A stretch of 15,005 nt of DNA. Source: Rickettsiales bacterium (GTDB taxonomy: Bacteria; Pseudomonadota; Alphaproteobacteria; TMED127). The stretch covers positions 16,847 through 31,851 of the forward strand of contig PBCD01000006.1 of the NCBI GenBank assembly GCA_002717855.1, given 5' to 3'. Both the position numbers and the translations under genes were made by a program. Below are positions 1 through 7,244 of the stretch, piece after piece; positions within the stretch are counted from its first letter, which is position 1, and each line of letters starts with the position of its first letter. A model generated the notes under the pieces. It saw nothing but the letters and a program-made list of their open reading frames with translations. It had not been told where the DNA came from and ran no database searches.

Positions 1-468
1 TTCAAAGGAGCTTATGTGTTAGATTTAGGTGCTGCTCCGGGAGGATGGTCACAAATTTCAAAAAAACTAGTTGGACAAAAAGGGAAAGTACTGGGTGTGG
101 ATAAGATATCAATTGAACCGATAAAGGATACTAAATTTCTTCAACTTGATATTATTGAATTAAATTTAGAAGTTATAGAATATTTTAATCGGAAAGTAGA
201 TATTATATTGAGTGATATGGCACCAAATACTACTGGCCATAAGTTAACAGATCATTTAAAAATTATACAACTTGTTGAAACAGCAATTAATTGTTCTAAT
301 AAATTTTTAAAAAAAAATGGATTTTTTGTATGTAAAATTTTTCAAGGTGGTGCCCAAGGTAAACTATTAGAATTGATGAGAGATAGTTTAAAAAAAATTA
401 AATATATAAAACCATTAGCGTCAAGAAAAGAATCTTCTGAGGTTTACTTATTTGGAATCAAAAAATAA
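1..468 (+). CDS. rlmE: 23S rRNA (uridine-2'-O-)methyltransferase RlmE, 5'-truncated by window edge
   Basis: RlmE (FtsJ/RrmJ) methylates the 2'-OH of U2552 in 23S rRNA late in large-subunit assembly, using S-adenosylmethionine, in the cytoplasm. The frame is open from base 1, so about 50 N-terminal residues of a roughly 205-210 aa protein lie outside the window; 155 residues are visible. The SAM-binding loop VLDLGAAPGGWSQ is at visible residues 6-18. The family's catalytic residues follow: Asp72 in SDMAPN, Lys112 in CKIFQG and Glu147 in SSEVYLFG; the first Lys of the K-D-K-E tetrad would be upstream. The gtg at 16 is an internal Val codon, not a start. It lies 57 bp upstream of guaB on the same strand and may be co-transcribed with it. 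No truncation or frameshift is seen within the visible part. Confidence 0.95.
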   Translation, partial: FKGAYVLDLGAAPGGWSQISKKLVGQKGKVLGVDKISIEPIKDTKFLQLDIIELNLEVIEYFNRKVDIILSDMAPNTTGHKLTDHLKIIQLVETAINCSNKFLKKNGFFVCKIFQGGAQGKLLELMRDSLKKIKYIKPLASRKESSEVYLFGIKK

Positions 469-525
469 TTTTATTTTTTGTTTTAATTTTACTTTTTTTT
501 AGACTATTTTAAATCAAGGTTTTAA

Positions 526-1995
526 ATGCAAAATATAAATGAAGCTCTCACTTTTGACGACGTCTTAATCCTTCCGGCACTTTCCGATTTTAGACCAGAT
601 GAAGCATCACTTGAAACAAATATCACTAAAAATATTAAGCTTAAAATTCCCCTGATATCGTCTGCAATGGACACTGTGACCGAATCGAATCTTGCAATAA
701 AAATGGCTCAATCTGGTGGAATCGGAGTAATTCATAAGAATATGTCACCAACAAAACAAGCCCATGAAATTAAAAAAGTAAAAAAATTCGAATCTGGCAT
801 GGTTATTAACCCTCTAACAATAAACCCTGAAAATATGCTTAAGGAGGCTTTAGAAATAAAAAATAAAAACAATATTAGCGGCATACCTGTAGTCGAGAAA
901 AAAACAAGAAAATTAATTGGAATCCTCACTAACAGAGATATTCGTTTTGCTAAAAATCTCGATCAACCTATCAGTTCTCTAATGACAAAAAAAAATTTAA
1001 TTACTGTGAATGAGAATATAAAAACAAGTGAAGCTAAAAAACTTTTGCATCACTATAGAATTGAAAAGCTTCTTGTTGTTGATAATAAATATAGATGTGT
1101 AGGTTTGATTACAGTTAAAGATATTGAAAAAGCCGAAAAATTTCCATCTTCTTCTAAAGATTCATTTGGTAGATTAATTGTAGCAGCAGCAATTGGTATT
1201 GGTGAGGAAGAGGGTCTAAATAGATTAAAACATCTCGTAGATGCTGAGGTTGATATTATTGTGATAGATACAGCTCATGGACATTCAAAAAATGTGATTA
1301 ACACACTAAAAAAAGCTAGAAAAATATATAAAAAGTTACCAATTATTGTTGGCAATATTGCAACATCTGAAGCAGCTAAAGATTTAATTGCAGCTGGCGC
1401 TGATGCACTTAAAGTTGGGATTGGCCCTGGCTCAATATGTACAACAAGAATTATAGCAGGTGTTGGAGTACCACAACTGTATGCAATATCTAATGTTTCC
1501 AGAATTGCAAAAGCCAAGAAAATTCCTGTAATTGCTGATGGAGGAATAAAATTCTCTGGTGATATAGCTAAGGCAATTGCAGTTGGTGCGGATGCTATAA
1601 TGATTGGTTCTTTATTTGCTGGTACAGATGAATCACCTGGAGAAGTATTCTTATCTAATGGAAGAAGTTATAAATCTTACAGAGGAATGGGATCTATTGG
1701 TGCGATGGGTCAAGGATCCGCTGACAGATACTTTCAAGAAGAAATTAAGAATTCTCAGAAACTTGTCCCAGAGGGTGTTGAAGGAAGAGTTCCTTACAAG
1801 GGTTCGGTAAGTAAAGTTATAGAACAATTAGTCGGAGGACTAAAAGCAGCTATGGGATACACTGGTAATAAAACAATCACTCAAATGAAAAAAAATACAA
1901 AAATGGTAAAGATTACTCGCGCAGGATTAGATGAGAGTCATGTTCATAGTATTTCCATAACAAGAGAATCACCTAATTATCAGATAAATAAATAA
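526..1995 (+). CDS. guaB: Inosine-5'-monophosphate dehydrogenase
   Basis: GuaB oxidises IMP to XMP with NAD+, the first committed and rate-limiting step of guanine nucleotide synthesis (cytoplasmic, normally tetramer/octamer). The 489 aa length is normal for the bacterial enzyme. Visible landmarks: N-terminal barrel start TFDDVLILPA (9-18), a Bateman pair of CBS domains at about 93-205 inserted in the barrel, the NAD-site stretch VIDTAHGHS (246-254), the catalytic-cysteine loop GPGSICTTR with Cys305, the phosphate-binding DGGI stretch (about 338-341), and the mobile-flap motif DRYFQ. The CBS pair suggests allosteric control by purine nucleotides, as known for the family. The start is supported by AAGG at 516-519, 6 bases ahead of the ATG. 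guaA follows almost immediately, so the two form an IMP-to-GMP unit. Confidence 0.98.
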   Translation: MQNINEALTFDDVLILPALSDFRPDEASLETNITKNIKLKIPLISSAMDTVTESNLAIKMAQSGGIGVIHKNMSPTKQAHEIKKVKKFESGMVINPLTINPENMLKEALEIKNKNNISGIPVVEKKTRKLIGILTNRDIRFAKNLDQPISSLMTKKNLITVNENIKTSEAKKLLHHYRIEKLLVVDNKYRCVGLITVKDIEKAEKFPSSSKDSFGRLIVAAAIGIGEEEGLNRLKHLVDAEVDIIVIDTAHGHSKNVINTLKKARKIYKKLPIIVGNIATSEAAKDLIAAGADALKVGIGPGSICTTRIIAGVGVPQLYAISNVSRIAKAKKIPVIADGGIKFSGDIAKAIAVGADAIMIGSLFAGTDESPGEVFLSNGRSYKSYRGMGSIGAMGQGSADRYFQEEIKNSQKLVPEGVEGRVPYKGSVSKVIEQLVGGLKAAMGYTGNKTITQMKKNTKMVKITRAGLDESHVHSISITRESPNYQINK

Positions 1996-1999
1996 ATTG

Positions 2000-3553
2000 A
2001 TGAAAACTCAAATAATTATTATTGATTTTGGTTCACAAGTAACAAAATTGATAGCTAGAAGAATAAGAGAAATTGACGTTTTCTGCGAAGTTATACCATT
2101 TAATAATATTGAAAAAGAGTTTAAATCTAAAATTATAAATTCAAAAGGTATTATCTTTTCTGGGGGACCTTCGTCAGTATATTCAAAGGACGCTCCTCTG
2201 TTAGGAGAGAAAATCTTTAAATTAGGTATTCCTATTTTGGGTATTTGCTATGGCTTTCAACTAATATGTGATTTTTTTAAAGGTAAAGTCAAAAAAAGTA
2301 AAAAAAGAGAATTTGGAAAAGCCAATATTAATATATTAAAAAAATCTGTAATTATTGATGGAATCTATGAGCCTAAAAAAAAATATAGAGTATGGATGAG
2401 TCATAGTGATATTATTACCAATATTCCGAGAGATTTTGAAACTATAGCTCTAAGTGAAAATTCAATATTAGCAATCATTGAAAATAAAAAAAAAAAGATT
2501 TTTGGTCTCCAATTCCATCCAGAAGTCAATCACACAGATAAAGGTGACAAAATAATTTCCAATTTCGTGTTGAAGATATCAAAAGCAAAAAAGGATTGGA
2601 ATATGAGATCTTTCAAAATTGATATGGTTAAAAAAATAAAAGAAGTTGTAGGGCAAAAAAATGTAATATGTGGTCTCTCAGGTGGTGTTGACTCAACGGT
2701 AACCGCCGTTTTAATAAATGAAGCAATTGGTAAACAATTGCATTGTATATTTGTTGATACTGGATTAATGAGAAAAAATGAACCAGAGGAAATTGAGAGT
2801 TTATTTAAAAGAAACTTTGCTATTTCTTTTAAAAGAATAAACGCTTCCAATTTATTTTTAAAAAAATTAAGAAATATTTCCAATCCAGAAAAAAAAAGAA
2901 AAATAATAGGAAATTTATTTATAGAATTATTTGAAAGATATAGTAAAAAATTGAGAAATGTTGTTTTTTTAGCACAAGGAACATTGTATCCAGATGTAAT
3001 TGAATCAGTAGCGTCTTCTGGGAAAAAAAAAGTTACTATTAAATCTCATCATAATGTTGGAGGTTTACCAAAAAAAATGAATTTAAATTTATTGGAGCCA
3101 TTGAGAGAACTTTTCAAAGATGAGGTTAGGATTTTGGGAAAAGAATTAGGAATTCCAAAAGAGTTTATTTCAAGACACCCATTTCCTGGACCTGGTTTAG
3201 GTATTCGCATACTAGGAGATATTACTAGAAAAAAAATAAAAATTTTAAAAGAAGCTGATTCAATTTTCATTGATGCATTAAAAAAAGCCAATCTCTACGA
3301 CAAAATTTGGCAAGCTTTTTGTGTCTTACTTCCAGTTAAGACTGTTGGAGTCATGGGCGATAATAGAACTTACGAGCAGATATGTGTCTTGCGTGCAGTT
3401 ACCTCAAAGGACGGTATGACTGCAGAATCGTTCTCTTTCGAACACAGATTTATTTCAGAATGTGCAAATAAAATTGTTAATAATGTAAAAGGAATAAATA
3501 GAGTGTGTTATGATTGTACTTCAAAACCTCCTGGAACGATTGAATACGAGTAG
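2000..3553 (+). CDS. guaA: GMP synthase (glutamine-hydrolysing)
   Basis: GuaA aminates XMP to GMP using glutamine and ATP, completing the branch begun by GuaB. The protein is 517 aa, the usual size. The class I glutamine amidotransferase domain (about 1-195) has the nucleophile Cys83 in GICYGFQ and the His173/Glu175 pair in QFHPEV. The ATP pyrophosphatase domain begins with the PP-loop SGGVDST (227-233). The C-terminal dimerisation/XMP-binding domain ends in SKPPGTIEYE, the usual family ending. I chose the ATG at 2000; an in-frame TTG at 1997 would add one residue. There is no Shine-Dalgarno sequence, and the ATG lies 4 bases after the guaB stop codon, so translational coupling to guaB is likely (inference). 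No missing residues are seen. Confidence 0.98.
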   Translation: MKTQIIIIDFGSQVTKLIARRIREIDVFCEVIPFNNIEKEFKSKIINSKGIIFSGGPSSVYSKDAPLLGEKIFKLGIPILGICYGFQLICDFFKGKVKKSKKREFGKANINILKKSVIIDGIYEPKKKYRVWMSHSDIITNIPRDFETIALSENSILAIIENKKKKIFGLQFHPEVNHTDKGDKIISNFVLKISKAKKDWNMRSFKIDMVKKIKEVVGQKNVICGLSGGVDSTVTAVLINEAIGKQLHCIFVDTGLMRKNEPEEIESLFKRNFAISFKRINASNLFLKKLRNISNPEKKRKIIGNLFIELFERYSKKLRNVVFLAQGTLYPDVIESVASSGKKKVTIKSHHNVGGLPKKMNLNLLEPLRELFKDEVRILGKELGIPKEFISRHPFPGPGLGIRILGDITRKKIKILKEADSIFIDALKKANLYDKIWQAFCVLLPVKTVGVMGDNRTYEQICVLRAVTSKDGMTAESFSFEHRFISECANKIVNNVKGINRVCYDCTSKPPGTIEYE

Positions 3554-3652
3554 TCTTGATGCTTTAAATAAAGAGCCACTTCAATAACTTAGCTTAAATT
3601 CGTAAATAAGATTTATCTGATTGAGACTCTTTAATTAAAACAAACGTATGTA

Positions 3653-4096
3653 TTAGATTTCACTAATTAATTTATCTCTTTTCTTTTTAGATTTGCTTCC
3701 AACAAGTTTCTCTTTCAATATAGCTTCTTTGTTAGACGTATCTCCACCAACAACAATAATACCAATCATTCCTAATGCGGCGTGGGGTGAACATTGATAT
3801 AGGTAGATACCAGGAATGTCGAATGTCATTGTTACCTTTTCACTGAGTTTAGTCTTTTTAGGAATGGTATAACCATCTGGTGCAACTAAAATTTCAACGT
3901 TATGTGCTTTAGCGGTAGGGATCCATTCAATCGTTTGTCCTTTTTCTATTTTTACTAATTCTTGGCTATAAACCATCCTCTGTTTTGTCTCTTTGTTTTT
4001 ATTGAGCATCTCTATTGTTATGTCTGCTGCTTTTAAGTCAGATATAAAAAAAAATAGGTTAAAAGCAAAAGTAGTAATAAGTATTCTTAGATACAT
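3653..4096 (-). CDS. Pseudoazurin-type blue (type 1) copper protein, secreted
   Basis: A 147 aa periplasmic cupredoxin, probably a soluble one-electron carrier. Residues 1-23 form a signal peptide (basic start, hydrophobic stretch with FNLFFF, LKA cleavage motif), giving a mature protein of about 124 aa, normal for pseudoazurin. The copper ligands are in the canonical order: His65 in AKAHNVE, then Cys102, His105 and Met110 in YQCSPHAALGM. The Lys-rich helical tail after the beta-sandwich also matches pseudoazurin. In other bacteria pseudoazurins feed copper nitrite reductase, N2O reductase or a cytochrome oxidase; no such partner is in the window, so the electron acceptor is unknown. The start is firmly set by AAGGAGA (4102-4108) just upstream of the ATG. 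It is convergent with guaA, with about 100 bp between them. Confidence 0.9.
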   Translation of the reverse strand: MYLRILITTFAFNLFFFISDLKAADITIEMLNKNKETKQRMVYSQELVKIEKGQTIEWIPTAKAHNVEILVAPDGYTIPKKTKLSEKVTMTFDIPGIYLYQCSPHAALGMIGIIVVGGDTSNKEAILKEKLVGSKSKKKRDKLISEI

Positions 4097-4130
4097 GAAT
4101 GTCTCCTTATCATAATTTAATTTGTTATAA

Positions 4131-4158
4131 GTATTAGCATTTAAACTTAAATTTTCAA
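4131..4158 (-). promoter_or_regulatory. Putative sigma70-type promoter for the pseudoazurin gene
   Basis: On the minus strand TTGAAA (4153-4158) and TAATAC (4131-4136) are separated by 16 bases and lie 35-60 bases ahead of the pseudoazurin start. Both hexamers are close to consensus, but in DNA this AT-rich chance matches are common. It would place the pseudoazurin gene in its own transcript, separate from the microprotein ORFs further upstream. Confidence 0.4.
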
Positions 4159-4291
4159 GGTTTCTTTTAATATTCTACTTACTACTAAAAACCATTTATT
4201 TTAATATTATGTTTTAACAAAAATTTTTATATTGATAATATATTCAGCAAAAAAATTAAAATTAAACATTTTCAAATCTTTAAAATTTATA

Positions 4292-4366
4292 TTATTTCCA
4301 AATGTTGTAAAGAAATATAACTAACCCCCACATTCCAATAACAGCAAGTATTTGATACCAATCCAT
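4292..4366 (-). CDS. Candidate single-pass membrane microprotein (24 aa)
   Basis: The short reading frame MDWYQILAVIGMWGLVIFLY followed by NIWK and a stop is almost entirely one hydrophobic helix flanked by aromatic residues, with a Lys at the end, as expected for a tiny inner-membrane protein. It begins 6 bases after the stop of another candidate microprotein on the same strand, so the two look like a tandem pair. No Shine-Dalgarno sequence is present. I do not recognise a family. Tiny helices of this kind often serve as accessory subunits of respiratory or transport complexes, but nothing here shows which. In AT-rich DNA a chance frame this short is possible; the main support is its tandem arrangement and amphipathic end pattern. 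Confidence 0.45.
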   Translation of the reverse strand: MDWYQILAVIGMWGLVIFLYNIWK

Positions 4367-4372
4367 AAATTT

Positions 4373-4462
4373 TTAAAACAAAATAACTGAAATAATGAAG
4401 ATAATTACTACAACAATTAATAATACCCAAAAACCTTTTTTTACAAACTCAAAATTATCCAT
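4373..4462 (-). CDS. Candidate single-pass membrane microprotein (29 aa)
   Basis: A 29 aa frame with a soluble-looking charged start (MDNFEFVKKG) followed by one strongly hydrophobic segment (residues 11-29, FWVLLIVVVIIFIISVILF) running to the stop. This is the layout of a tail-anchored or single-pass N-in microprotein. It is the first of two tandem short frames on the minus strand, upstream of the pseudoazurin gene and divergent from the haloacid dehalogenase at 4592. No ribosome binding site is visible. The family is unknown; it could be a spurious frame, since AT-rich DNA readily encodes Ile/Val/Phe runs. Confidence 0.45.
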   Translation of the reverse strand: MDNFEFVKKGFWVLLIVVVIIFIISVILF

Positions 4463-4530
4463 ATCATAATTAAAACGTATATTATTGTAATCTATTAAAA
4501 ATATTAAATTTCAGAAAAAAAATCATTAAA

Positions 4531-4560
4531 TTTAGTTTTTTTAAAAATATGAACTATAAT
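4531..4560 (+). promoter_or_regulatory. Putative promoter for the haloacid dehalogenase gene
   Basis: A perfect -10 hexamer TATAAT (4555-4560) lies 31 bases before the ATG at 4592. A weak -35 candidate TTTAGT (4531-4536) stands 18 bases upstream of it. The -10 is exact; the -35 is poor. Confidence 0.35.
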
Positions 4561-4591
4561 TTACCCTAACAAAATAATTAAAAAAATTAAA

Positions 4592-5254
4592 ATGATAAAA
4601 ATTAAAATTATAATATTAGATGCATACGGAACTCTGTTTGATGTGAATACTGCAGCAAAAAAACTAAAAAATAAAATTGGCCCAAATTGGTTAGATTTTG
4701 CAGATCATTGGCGGACAACACAACTTGAATACACGTGGTTAAGGAGTTTGATGTTAAAATACAAAAATTTTCAGGAAATTACTAGTGACTCACTCAAAAA
4801 ATCAATGAAAGTTTTTAGTGTCGAAGATTCATTGAAAGATGAACTTTTAACTTCATATGAATTTTTGAAAGTTTTTTCAGAAGTTAAAAATATTTTAAAA
4901 TATCTTAAAAAAAAAAAATTGAAAATTGTAATTCTCTCCAATGGAACGATTTCAATGATAAAGAAACTTGTTCAATTAAATCAGATCAGTGGATTTTTTG
5001 ATGATATATTTTCCATCGAAGATAAAAAAATTTACAAACCAAGCCCAAAAATTTATCAATTACCTCTGACTAAATATAAATTTAAAAAAAAAGAGATTTT
5101 GTTTGTAAGTTCCAATACTTGGGATGTGTCAGGAGCTGGACATTTTGGTTTCAATTGCATATGGGTAAACAGAAATAATAATTTTTTTGACTATTTAGAC
5201 TATAATGATTTTGCTGAGATCAAAGATCTTAATGGTATTATAGATTTTGTTTAA
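4592..5254 (+). CDS. Haloacid dehalogenase, type II (HAD superfamily)
   Basis: A 220 aa HAD-fold hydrolase of the L-2-haloacid dehalogenase type, which replaces halogen on short 2-halocarboxylic acids with hydroxyl through an aspartyl-ester intermediate. Residues that the studied enzymes need are all visible: nucleophile Asp10 and Thr14 in LDAYGTLFDV, Arg41, the LEYTWLRSLM helix (45-54), Ser116-Asn117 in LSNGT, Lys149 in YKPSP, Tyr155, and Ser173/Asn175/Asp178 in VSSNTWD. The spacing nearly matches the classical enzymes, which makes this stronger than a generic HAD phosphatase call. The native substrate is unknown (chloro- or fluoroacetate-like compounds are possible). It stands alone between two gene-poor stretches, with no transporter beside it. 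The start gives the usual 9-residue lead to the nucleophile; no Shine-Dalgarno is seen. Confidence 0.88.
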   Translation: MIKIKIIILDAYGTLFDVNTAAKKLKNKIGPNWLDFADHWRTTQLEYTWLRSLMLKYKNFQEITSDSLKKSMKVFSVEDSLKDELLTSYEFLKVFSEVKNILKYLKKKKLKIVILSNGTISMIKKLVQLNQISGFFDDIFSIEDKKIYKPSPKIYQLPLTKYKFKKKEILFVSSNTWDVSGAGHFGFNCIWVNRNNNFFDYLDYNDFAEIKDLNGIIDFV

Positions 5255-5680
5255 ACAAATAAAATTATAAATAACTATCTAAAATAACTTTTTAGTCTTA
5301 ACAATTAAAAATATTTTTTGATATGAGTGCAATGTTAGATTTTTAATCATTAAATTAAATCATAAAACTCATTGCAATGGTGATGATTGAAAAATATTAT
5401 CAATAATGTTGGTTAATTTAAAAAAATAAAAATTAGTTGGAGTATTCTCATTTTCTGTCCTTAAATAACCTATGACAAATCAATATTAATCTCTTTTCTT
5501 TAAGTGAGGAATGTTTTCTGAAAGAAATATGGAGAGAAAAAATAAATTTAGCTTTCAATCGTATTACGTCATTACATAAGTAAAAAATATTTTTAAAGGA
5601 TAATTAAAATTTAAATACTTTATTTTTCTAATTGTGGAAAAATTGTTAATAAATATTAATAAAATTATTACTGGTAATTG
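5255..5680. other. Gene-poor intergenic stretch, no supported gene
   Basis: About 425 bases without a convincing reading frame on either strand; the longest ATG-started frames seen are about 22 codons or fewer. The stretch is extremely AT-rich. It contains an exact 12-base direct repeat, aattgttaataa, at 5641-5652 and 5676-5687 (the second copy runs into the end of the next gene). It also has a single exact match to the DnaA-box consensus (TTTTCCACA, minus strand, 5633-5641). I see no tRNA, no strong hairpin and no terminator. Confidence 0.6.
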
Positions 5681-5950
5681 TTAATAACTTATCAACCAAT
5701 TAAAAATTATTTTCCCAATTAAAGTAATGCAAAGAAGATAAAAAAATAACTTAAATATTTTTAAAAAAAAAATTTTGTAAAATTTAAAATCCGTAATTTT
5801 TTTTGGTATCATAGTTATTACTTTTAGTGTTTTAACAATCAACTTAAAAATAACAAAAATTGCTAAACCAAAAAGAAAATAAACGATATATTCAAAAAAT
5901 TGAAATATTGAAACCAAATAATCGAATAAGTTTTTAAAATAATCAGTCAT
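5681..5950 (-). CDS. Small putative membrane protein (89 aa)
   Basis: An 89 aa protein rich in Phe, Ile, Leu and Lys, with hydrophobic segments at about 12-41 (long enough for one or two passes) and 60-86, joined by a basic linker containing MIPKKITDFK. Two or three transmembrane helices are likely. I recognise no family. Its ATG overlaps the stop codon of the upstream zinc-ribbon gene (shared ATGA, 5947-5950). That overlap is the best evidence that it is a real gene and translationally coupled. It is the last gene of a three-gene minus-strand run of small proteins. Low-complexity composition in AT-rich DNA leaves some chance that it is spurious. Confidence 0.6.
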   Translation of the reverse strand: MTDYFKNLFDYLVSIFQFFEYIVYFLFGLAIFVIFKLIVKTLKVITMIPKKITDFKFYKIFFLKIFKLFFYLLCITLIGKIIFNWLISY

Positions 5951-6093
5951 TGATTTTTTTGTGAAATATTTATTTCACAGTTGACACATATTTGATAGTT
6001 AACGGATCTTTTAGGATAAAAAATATTTAGCTCATCTGAAAAAATCCAAAAAATTTTTCCACATTTTTGACATTCTATCCAGACCTTAGACAT
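5947..6093 (-). CDS. Small zinc-ribbon protein (48 aa)
   Basis: A 48 aa protein with two CxxC knuckles: Cys8/Cys11 in ECQKCGK and Cys36/Cys39 in ICVNCE, separated by 24 residues, the layout of a treble-clef or zinc-ribbon fold binding one zinc. It has aromatic residues around the first knuckle (KIFWIF). Chance is unlikely to give two properly spaced CxxC pairs in DNA so poor in Cys codons. The reading frame ends in an ATGA overlap with the 89 aa membrane protein, implying joint expression. Such ribbons bind nucleic acid or act as protein adaptors; no specific role can be read here. The start is the only ATG that includes the first knuckle; there is no clear ribosome binding site. Confidence 0.68.
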   Translation of the reverse strand: MSKVWIECQKCGKIFWIFSDELNIFYPKRSVNYQICVNCEINISQKNQ

Positions 6094-6117
6094 AAATAGA
6101 TCTTTATAAGAAAAAAA

Positions 6118-6204
6118 TTATTTTCGGTCTTTAAGTTTCTTAAGAACTCTTGTAAATACTTCTTTAACGTCTTCTTTTTTCATATTTTTTTTTTCTTCAG
6201 CCAT
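6118..6204 (-). CDS. Candidate small charged helical protein (28 aa)
   Basis: A 28 aa frame, MAEEKKNMKKEDVKEVFTRV followed by LKKLKDRK, almost wholly charged and predicted to be a single amphipathic helix with a basic end. It lies 24 bases upstream of the zinc-ribbon start on the same strand, so it may be the first gene of that small operon. An internal ATG (6181-6183) would give a 21-residue version. No family is recognised. The even spread of Glu and Lys codons, with GAC, GTT, ACA and CTT among them, looks more like coding than random poly-A, but such a short frame needs conservation to confirm it. Confidence 0.42.
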   Translation of the reverse strand: MAEEKKNMKKEDVKEVFTRVLKKLKDRK

Positions 6205-6266
6205 ATCTAATACCCAAATATAATTATAATATATTTAAAGAATGATAACAACCTTTTTGAGGAATT

Positions 6267-6653
6267 ATGAAACAAATTACCGAATCGTTTATGATTAGAA
6301 CAAATGGAGAAAGTTTAACAAACATAACAAATTACATAGAAAATCTGATAATGAAAAAAAAATTGAATACTGGAATAATTAATATTTCAATACAGCACAC
6401 GACTGCATCTTTAATGATTCAAGAAAATGTAGACGACAATGTAAAGGAAGATTTCATAAAATTTTTTAAAAAAATAATTCCCAACGATATTCTGTTTAAA
6501 CATAATTGTGAAGGAGATGACGATATGCCAGCTCATATAAAATCATCTTTAAATAAAACAAGTTGCACTATTAGTGTTTTAAAAAAAAAATTAAAACTAG
6601 GTATCTGGCAAGGAATTTTTTTATTTGAACATAGAAAAGCAAAAAAAAAATAG
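6267..6653 (+). CDS. yjbQ: YjbQ family protein (UPF0047)
   Basis: A 128 aa cytoplasmic protein of the YjbQ/UPF0047 family, a trimeric beta-barrel fold. E. coli YjbQ has weak thiamin-phosphate synthase activity that can suppress a thiE defect; the true physiological reaction is not settled. The diagnostic family motifs are all present: QHTTASL (43-49), EGDDDMPAHIK (82-92, with the conserved acidic and His residues), and LGIWQGIFLFEHR (111-123). Length is normal at both ends. The start is supported by GAGG at about 6258-6261, a few bases before the ATG. The next gene, a thioredoxin-fold protein, starts 33 bases downstream on the same strand and is probably co-transcribed. Confidence 0.92.
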   Translation: MKQITESFMIRTNGESLTNITNYIENLIMKKKLNTGIINISIQHTTASLMIQENVDDNVKEDFIKFFKKIIPNDILFKHNCEGDDDMPAHIKSSLNKTSCTISVLKKKLKLGIWQGIFLFEHRKAKKK

Positions 6654-6686
6654 AGAAATTTTTTTTCATTTTATAGGAAATTAACC

Positions 6687-7244
6687 ATGGTTTTAATGTC
6701 AACTCCTTTAGTAAATCACAAATTTAAAATCCCAGACTTTAAATTACAATCAACTGATGGTATTTACGTCTCTCTTGATACGGTAAGAGGAAAAAATGGA
6801 ACTATTATTATGTTTATATGTAATCACTGTCCTTATGTTAAAGCAATAATCAATGAGATAGTTAAAATTACCGAACAAATAAAAAAACTTGGCTTTGGAA
6901 TTGTAGCTATCATGCCAAACGACACTACTACTTATATTGAAGATAGTTTTGAAAATATGAAAATTTTTTCAAAGGAAAATTGCTTTAATTTTCCTTATTT
7001 GTTAGATGATGATCAAATGATTGCTAAAAAATATGATGCTGTTTGTACACCAGATTTTTTTTGCTTTAATAATAACGGTTTTTTACAGTATAGAGGACGT
7101 ATATTTGAAATGAAAAACTTAGTTCCTGTAAATCTAAAACAAAATGAATTACTTAATGCTATAAAATTGATAGCCAATTCTGGGTATGGACCTAAAATAC
7201 AATTTCCAAGTATTGGGTGCAGTATTAAGTGGAAAAAAAATTAA
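6687..7244 (+). CDS. Peroxiredoxin-like / thioredoxin-fold protein (PRX_like1 type)
   Basis: A 185 aa thioredoxin-fold protein of the redoxin/AhpC-TSA group. It has a CxxC active site, FICNHCPYV (Cys45 and Cys48), a cis-proline-type loop VCTPDFF (119-125), and the ending [10 protein letters not shown] (174-183) that marks the peroxiredoxin-like family often annotated simply as thioredoxin family protein. The expected activity is cytoplasmic thiol-disulfide or peroxide chemistry; the substrate is not established. There is no signal peptide. AGGAA at 6675-6679 supports the ATG at 6687; an internal Met at residue 4 is an alternative. Its last codons overlap the end of gmd on the other strand by 4 bases. 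It marks the edge between housekeeping-type genes and the glycan cassette. Confidence 0.85.
   Translation: MVLMSTPLVNHKFKIPDFKLQSTDGIYVSLDTVRGKNGTIIMFICNHCPYVKAIINEIVKITEQIKKLGFGIVAIMPNDTTTYIEDSFENMKIFSKENCFNFPYLLDDDQMIAKKYDAVCTPDFFCFNNNGFLQYRGRIFEMKNLVPVNLKQNELLNAIKLIANSGYGPKIQFPSIGCSIKWKKN

Noticed and set aside
459..480. Perfect 10-bp inverted repeat CAAAAAATAA/TTATTTTTTG at the rlmE stop
   Set aside because: It is nearly all A-T with a 2-base gap, so it would fold weakly. Complementary A and T runs are expected by chance here, and guaB follows closely, so a real terminator is doubtful.
3569..3633. TAAAGAG and CTCTTTA inverted repeat between guaA and the pseudoazurin gene, as a bidirectional terminator
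   Set aside because: The arms are only 7 bp and are 51 bases apart, with no G/C-rich stem; termination there is likely but this repeat does not show it.
5331..5387. tgcaatg/cattgca inverted match around 5326-5376
   Set aside because: Seven bases with a long loop and inconsistent flanks; also readable as a direct repeat. Compatible with chance.
5511..5579. A 22-codon plus-strand frame (MFSERNMERK...)
   Set aside because: Too short, no hydrophobic or motif content, and the GAGG ahead of the ATG is too close to work as a ribosome binding site.
5633..6063. Replication origin (two TTTTCCACA boxes)
   Set aside because: Only two boxes more than 400 bases apart, one inside a gene, and no dnaA, hemE or par genes nearby; not enough for an origin call.
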